From Bacteriovoracaceae bacterium (GTDB lineage: Bacteria; Bdellovibrionota; Bacteriovoracia; Bacteriovoracales; Bacteriovoracaceae), in assembly GCA_023146355.1 (NCBI GenBank), contig JAGLCH010000196.1, positions 1-8,822 on the forward strand: a stretch of 8,822 bases of DNA, written 5' to 3'. The notes below the pieces were generated by a model, which worked only from the letters and a program-made list of their open reading frames with translations, searched no databases and was not told where the DNA came from. This document shows, piece after piece, positions 6,044-8,822 of the stretch. A program made the translations under genes and the position numbers. The first letter of the stretch is position 1. Each line of letters opens with the position of its first letter.

Positions 6044-6547
6044 TTAGTCCGCTCTAAAGCATAACTCCATAAACATTTTACCATGTGCTGAATTTAGTGG
6101 AATCATCATAACAGTAGTTCCAGGTGGATACTTAATCGTATGTCCTTTCCCTTCTATCATTGATGGAATTGCCATTTCAGTAGCATACCCCATATCCGAA
6201 AGTTGTCTTTTCGCTCCACCCATAATCATATTACAGATTTCGCCACCAACATCAGCGATCTCTTCATTATATTCAGTGAACTCTTCCATTAGCATTGAGG
6301 TCGCAATTTTGAAGTATGTATCATATGGCCAAGAAAGAACAAGCATTCCTTTAAAGCGAATCGACTCACCATCCTGGTTGATTGTTCCATTGATTCCAAT
6401 TACAGCGGATACATCACCTCGCGATAGTGTATCTTTTTTTAAAAGAGGCTTTTCGGTTTCTAATTTGGTCGAAACCATTGTTTCGTATACACTTTTCGCA
6501 GCGTCAACAAAAGGTTTCGAAAAATTTACAAAGTTACTCGTAGTCAT
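6044..6547 (-). CDS. cheX: Chemotaxis phosphatase CheX (CheC/CheX/FliY family)
   Basis: 167 residues of the CheX family, which dephosphorylate CheY-P in the cytoplasm to end the motor signal. The N-terminal helix (FVNFSKPFVDAAKSVYETM) leads to the strand motif GDVSAVIGING near 44-54. The catalytic helix follows: DVGGEICNMIMGGAKRQL, carrying the E-x2-N pair Glu103 and Asn106 that positions water for attack in this family. The tail has the usual IPSMIEG segment. There is one such helix, as in CheX, rather than the two of CheC, and no FliY-type fusion. The ATG at 6547 has GGGAGA six bases upstream. It is the last gene of the operon, 11 bases after the pseudo-Hpt gene, with cheY two genes upstream, which fits CheY as its substrate. 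Confidence 0.85.
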   Translation of the reverse strand: MTTSNFVNFSKPFVDAAKSVYETMVSTKLETEKPLLKKDTLSRGDVSAVIGINGTINQDGESIRFKGMLVLSWPYDTYFKIATSMLMEEFTEYNEEIADVGGEICNMIMGGAKRQLSDMGYATEMAIPSMIEGKGHTIKYPPGTTVMMIPLNSAHGKMFMELCFRAD

Positions 6548-6558
6548 ACCATTTCTCC

Positions 6559-7074
6559 CTAAAGTCCAAGACTGTCTAGAAGATCGTCAATAGATCCTTG
6601 ATTCATACGGTCTTCCGATTTTTCTTTCTTCTCAATTGCACAAGATCCACGTTCGATAAATTTAAATTTATCTGATAGCCAACGAAGTCTTGTCGCAAAA
6701 GCATCGGTACTTAATTTGCCGATAGTTTGCCCATTTCCTGTTTTCAGTTCTGAAAGCATTTTTCGAAGTAAGTCTACCGTATCGAATAAAACAGCAACAA
6801 CGATGTTTAAGAGTGCCTCTTCTGAAGTTTGACTGGACTTATAGCCAATGATCTTTCCAAGTTCACAAAAGTTTGCAATTTCAGTTGCTCCAATTGATTT
6901 TGCAGCACCCATTACTCGATCGATCACTTGACCAAACATTTCTAGATGTACAGTATTTGTTGAATCAACTTCTAGTTCTTCTAGGCACGCTTGAAGTTGA
7001 TCAAAGAGTTCCTCTGATTCAATACAGAAGTCCACTATAATCTCTTTCATTGCCGGATCATCAATTAATGACAT
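6559..7074 (-). CDS. Pseudo-Hpt domain protein with CheZ-like C-terminal CheY-docking tail
   Basis: A 171-residue, mostly helical cytoplasmic protein. Residues about 8-110 follow the Hpt pattern: DFCIESEELFDQLQACLEELE, then FGQVIDRVMGAAKSIGA where Hpt proteins have a His-x-x-Lys-Gly block. Aligned on the conserved Gly56 and Gly62, the phospho-acceptor His becomes Asp52 and the Lys becomes Met55, so phosphotransfer is not expected. Residues 157-171 (MNQGSIDDLLDSLGL) nearly match the E. coli CheZ C-terminus (SQDQVDDLLDSLGF), the peptide that binds phosphorylated CheY; FliM N-termini (SQAEIDALL) are related. Residues 45-53 (EMFGQVIDR) also resemble the CheZ active-site helix (DLTGQVIKR), which may be chance. 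A charged linker (148-156) joins body and tail. It lies 14 bases after cheY and 11 before cheX, with AGGA six bases before its ATG. I infer a CheY-P-binding adaptor, regulator or divergent phosphatase. Confidence 0.75.
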   Translation of the reverse strand: MSLIDDPAMKEIIVDFCIESEELFDQLQACLEELEVDSTNTVHLEMFGQVIDRVMGAAKSIGATEIANFCELGKIIGYKSSQTSEEALLNIVVAVLFDTVDLLRKMLSELKTGNGQTIGKLSTDAFATRLRWLSDKFKFIERGSCAIEKKEKSEDRMNQGSIDDLLDSLGL

Positions 7075-7088
7075 GTTTTTTCCTAAAA

Positions 7089-7487
7089 TTATTTGTTGAA
7101 AATCTTATCGATTTTTTCCTTTAATACTTGCGCAGAAAAAGGCTTAACAATGAAGTTACTTACTCCTGCCTTTACCGCGATAACAACGTTCCCTTGCTCT
7201 GATTCTGCTGTAATCATCAAAAACGGTAGAGCTGCCATCTCTTCAGTTGCTCTCACTTTTTTGAGTAGATCAAGTCCAGACATTTGAGGCATGTTCCAGT
7301 CAGAAACAACAAACTCATATGGCTCTCCAGATTCTCTTGCTTGCTCAAGTAAAGGCCATGCTGTTGCCCCGTCGTCAGCTTCTGTGATTTTTGTAAAACC
7401 AACTTGTGACAACATGTTTTTAATAATCTTTCTCATAGTTGCCATATCATCAACAACTAGGATTTTCATGTCTGCTTTTAAGGCCAC
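7089..7487 (-). CDS. cheY: Single-domain response regulator CheY
   Basis: 132 residues forming one receiver domain with no output domain, very close to E. coli CheY (for example VVSDWNMP and ALPFLMITAE). The acidic pocket is Asp13/Asp14, the phospho-acceptor Asp63, the switch Thr93 and the conserved Lys115 in IVKPF. The residue matching E. coli Tyr106 is Phe112. An insertion of about five residues (around ARESGEP, 50-56) precedes the phosphorylated strand. Phosphorylated CheY would bind the flagellar switch or another partner. The start is GTG 7487, with AAAGGAG six bases upstream; an in-frame ATG 18 bases later has no such site. It is followed by the CheZ-tail protein and CheX, both plausible CheY-P partners, so this is probably the cognate CheY of the local module. 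Confidence 0.93.
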   Translation of the reverse strand: MALKADMKILVVDDMATMRKIIKNMLSQVGFTKITEADDGATAWPLLEQARESGEPYEFVVSDWNMPQMSGLDLLKKVRATEEMAALPFLMITAESEQGNVVIAVKAGVSNFIVKPFSAQVLKEKIDKIFNK

Positions 7488-7493
7488 GTATAA

Positions 7494-7500
7494 CTCCTTT
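7494..7500 (-). promoter_or_regulatory. Shine-Dalgarno deciding the cheY GTG start
   Basis: The minus strand reads AAAGGAG six bases before GTG 7487, supporting the non-ATG start over the internal ATG at codon 7. The 34-bp gap from the upstream gene shows no clear promoter, so cheY is probably read through from upstream. Confidence 0.75.
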
Positions 7501-7521
7501 AATATTTTGTTTGCATATCTG

Positions 7522-8532
7522 CTATTTTAGTAAACCTTCAATTCCATTTAATATTTTATCGCCAAACCCCAATTCAAGTCCAGAGCTAACTGATTGATTT
7601 CGAATATTTGTAATGACCGTGTCAAACCCTCGCTTATTTCCGTCATGCAATCCAATTGTATGCTCAAATATATGGGATACAGCACCGAGTACTAATGCAA
7701 GTGGCTCGATGTATTCTTCAACTTTGTTGTTGGGGTACCCACTTCCATCTGCTCTTTCATGGTGCTCGATAATAGTCTTAAGGCACCTATCGGTTAGTTT
7801 TACTCCCGACTTTCGTAAAAGATGTTGAGAAAGTGCAGGGTGCTTTTTGTAACTACTATTAGTTTGTGCGGGCATCTCTGTGAGAGAACCTTGAAAGACT
7901 GAGCGTTCTACTTGAGTAAGTCCTATATGGGCCAGGAGTGATGCAACAATTAAGTCCGCGAGGGCCTCTTGATCTAGGATATTAATAGTCTTTGCAACAT
8001 AATAGCTAATAGCGACAATCCTATTTGTGTAGTTGTCCTCTGTAAGTAGTGCTTCAGCTAAAAAAATTGCCAAAGAGATAGTTGAACTTGAGGTGACTTC
8101 AAATGTCAGGACTTCAGATTTTACCTGTTCAATAATTTCAGAAAAGTCGTCTGTATTAACTGCTGACTTTAGTTCGTGATCAAAAATAAATGCTTTTGCT
8201 TCTTTTCTTTGCTCATAAAGGTGTTGGTACATTTTTTGATTTTTCTCAAGTTGATGTTCTTTTCTTTGTCCTAGTGATGGGATATCTGCTTCTGAAAGTT
8301 TTTGAGCTTGAAGGAAGGTCTTTGATTGTTTCCTTTTGATAGCAATCTCTCCCCCTCTTTCAATGATATACTCTAATAGCTGCTTCTTTTGCTTATCAAG
8401 TGGGCCATTAGCGTGGAGGTAAAGTGTGTGTTGATGATTCACATTATTGTATACGTGTATTTGAAAGGGATATATTGGCCCTTCCTTTAGGTGCTTAATC
8501 TGAATGTAGAAATAGTCTTTGTTATACTTCAT
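7522..8532 (-). CDS. Degenerate HD-GYP domain protein, probable inactive c-di-GMP phosphodiesterase homologue
   Basis: 336 residues. About 1-75 form an unrecognised N-terminal domain, followed by a charged, probably coiled segment (88-125). The C-terminal half (about 160-290) is an HD-GYP domain, shown by HHERADGSGYP (257-267) and KKHPALSQHLLRKSG (229-243). HD-GYP enzymes hydrolyse cyclic di-GMP using two or three metals. Here several ligands are missing: the HD of the HDIGK motif is Ala-His (LLAHIGL, 199-205), the His after the YTxx motif is Ile172, and the Asp of the usual ADxFDA segment is Ser286. His231, His257 and His258 remain. Catalysis is therefore doubtful, and a c-di-GMP-binding or scaffold role is plausible. 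Its ATG overlaps the stop of the upstream gene (ATGA), and cheY follows after 34 bases, so it belongs to the chemotaxis operon. No membrane segment is seen. Confidence 0.8.
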   Translation of the reverse strand: MKYNKDYFYIQIKHLKEGPIYPFQIHVYNNVNHQHTLYLHANGPLDKQKKQLLEYIIERGGEIAIKRKQSKTFLQAQKLSEADIPSLGQRKEHQLEKNQKMYQHLYEQRKEAKAFIFDHELKSAVNTDDFSEIIEQVKSEVLTFEVTSSSTISLAIFLAEALLTEDNYTNRIVAISYYVAKTINILDQEALADLIVASLLAHIGLTQVERSVFQGSLTEMPAQTNSSYKKHPALSQHLLRKSGVKLTDRCLKTIIEHHERADGSGYPNNKVEEYIEPLALVLGAVSHIFEHTIGLHDGNKRGFDTVITNIRNQSVSSGLELGFGDKILNGIEGLLK

Positions 8533-8822
8533 TTCTTCTTACCAAAAAACTTTCCAAGTAAACCTTTTTTTTCTTCTATCGGTTTTTCATCGGTTGCACT
8601 TTTATAACTTACCTGTGCTCCACTCTCTCTTTGCTTTTCTAAATATATCGCTCTTGATCCTTCTAGTGTCATTTCAATCTTTGAACTATCCTTTTGATTA
8701 ATTCCCTCGGGGAAGTTTACAGCAATATGGCCAATACGATCAATTCCTTCAAAAAAGGGATATATAAATTGATTCTCATCAGCTTGAAATTTTTCGTCTT
8801 GCCATTCTGGGAGGCGAACGTT
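8529..8822 (-). CDS. C-terminal end of an uncharacterised protein (partial at right edge)
   Basis: 97 codons are open from the window edge to a TGA at 8529-8531. The TGA overlaps the ATG of the HD-GYP gene by the ATGA arrangement, so the two are translationally coupled and part of one operon. The visible part begins NVRLPEWQDEKF, contains FFEGIDRIGHIAVNFPEG, and ends in a short basic tail, GLLGKFFGKKK, after an acidic, lysine-rich linker. I recognise no family. The tail is amphipathic and basic and could touch the membrane or nucleic acid, but that is a guess. The N-terminus, and the operon promoter, lie outside the window. Confidence 0.7.
   Translation of the reverse strand, partial: NVRLPEWQDEKFQADENQFIYPFFEGIDRIGHIAVNFPEGINQKDSSKIEMTLEGSRAIYLEKQRESGAQVSYKSATDEKPIEEKKGLLGKFFGKKK

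Overview
The window looks like chromosomal DNA of a low-GC, motile Gram-negative proteobacterium-like organism. Low GC, proteobacterial-type CheY, CheA and UvrB, several uncharacterised small proteins and an unorthodox HD-GYP protein fit a Bdellovibrionota (Bacteriovorax/Halobacteriovorax-like) genome best. That placement is inference from style, not a database match. I see no insertion sequence, prophage, integrase or CRISPR array.

Layout. (1) 1-738, minus: the N-terminal 246 codons of a CheA histidine kinase, with an Hpt domain and an acidic linker carrying a 25-residue-period repeat; it runs off the left edge. (2) 739-1054: an AT-rich intergenic region with candidate divergent promoters and a dyad. 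(3) 1055-1585, plus: fabZ, ending at a bidirectional terminator shared with a leftward tRNA-Val(GAC). (4) 1865-3853, plus: full-length uvrB. (5) 3848-4390, minus: a small cytoplasmic HELGH metallopeptidase-like protein, convergent with uvrB and overlapping it by 6 bp. (6) 4527-6018, plus: a two-gene unit of a small exported protein overlapping a calcineurin-type metallophosphoesterase, ending at a second bidirectional terminator. (7) 8822-6044, minus: a compact operon of five reading frames: the C-terminal end of an unknown protein, a degenerate HD-GYP protein, CheY, a pseudo-Hpt protein with a CheZ-like C-terminus, and CheX.

How the genes fit together. CheA in region 1 would phosphorylate CheY-type regulators. 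The operon in region 7 encodes such a CheY plus CheX, a CheY-P phosphatase. Between them lies a small protein whose fold looks like Hpt but whose phosphorylatable His is an Asp, and whose last residues (NQGSIDDLLDSLGL) nearly copy the CheY-binding tail of E. coli CheZ. I infer a CheY-P docking or dephosphorylation module in which a CheZ-type peptide has been attached to a dead Hpt domain, possibly tied to cyclic-di-GMP through the HD-GYP partner. This is the most unusual system in the window. The rest is housekeeping: fatty-acid or lipid A precursor synthesis, DNA repair, a tRNA and envelope-type functions.
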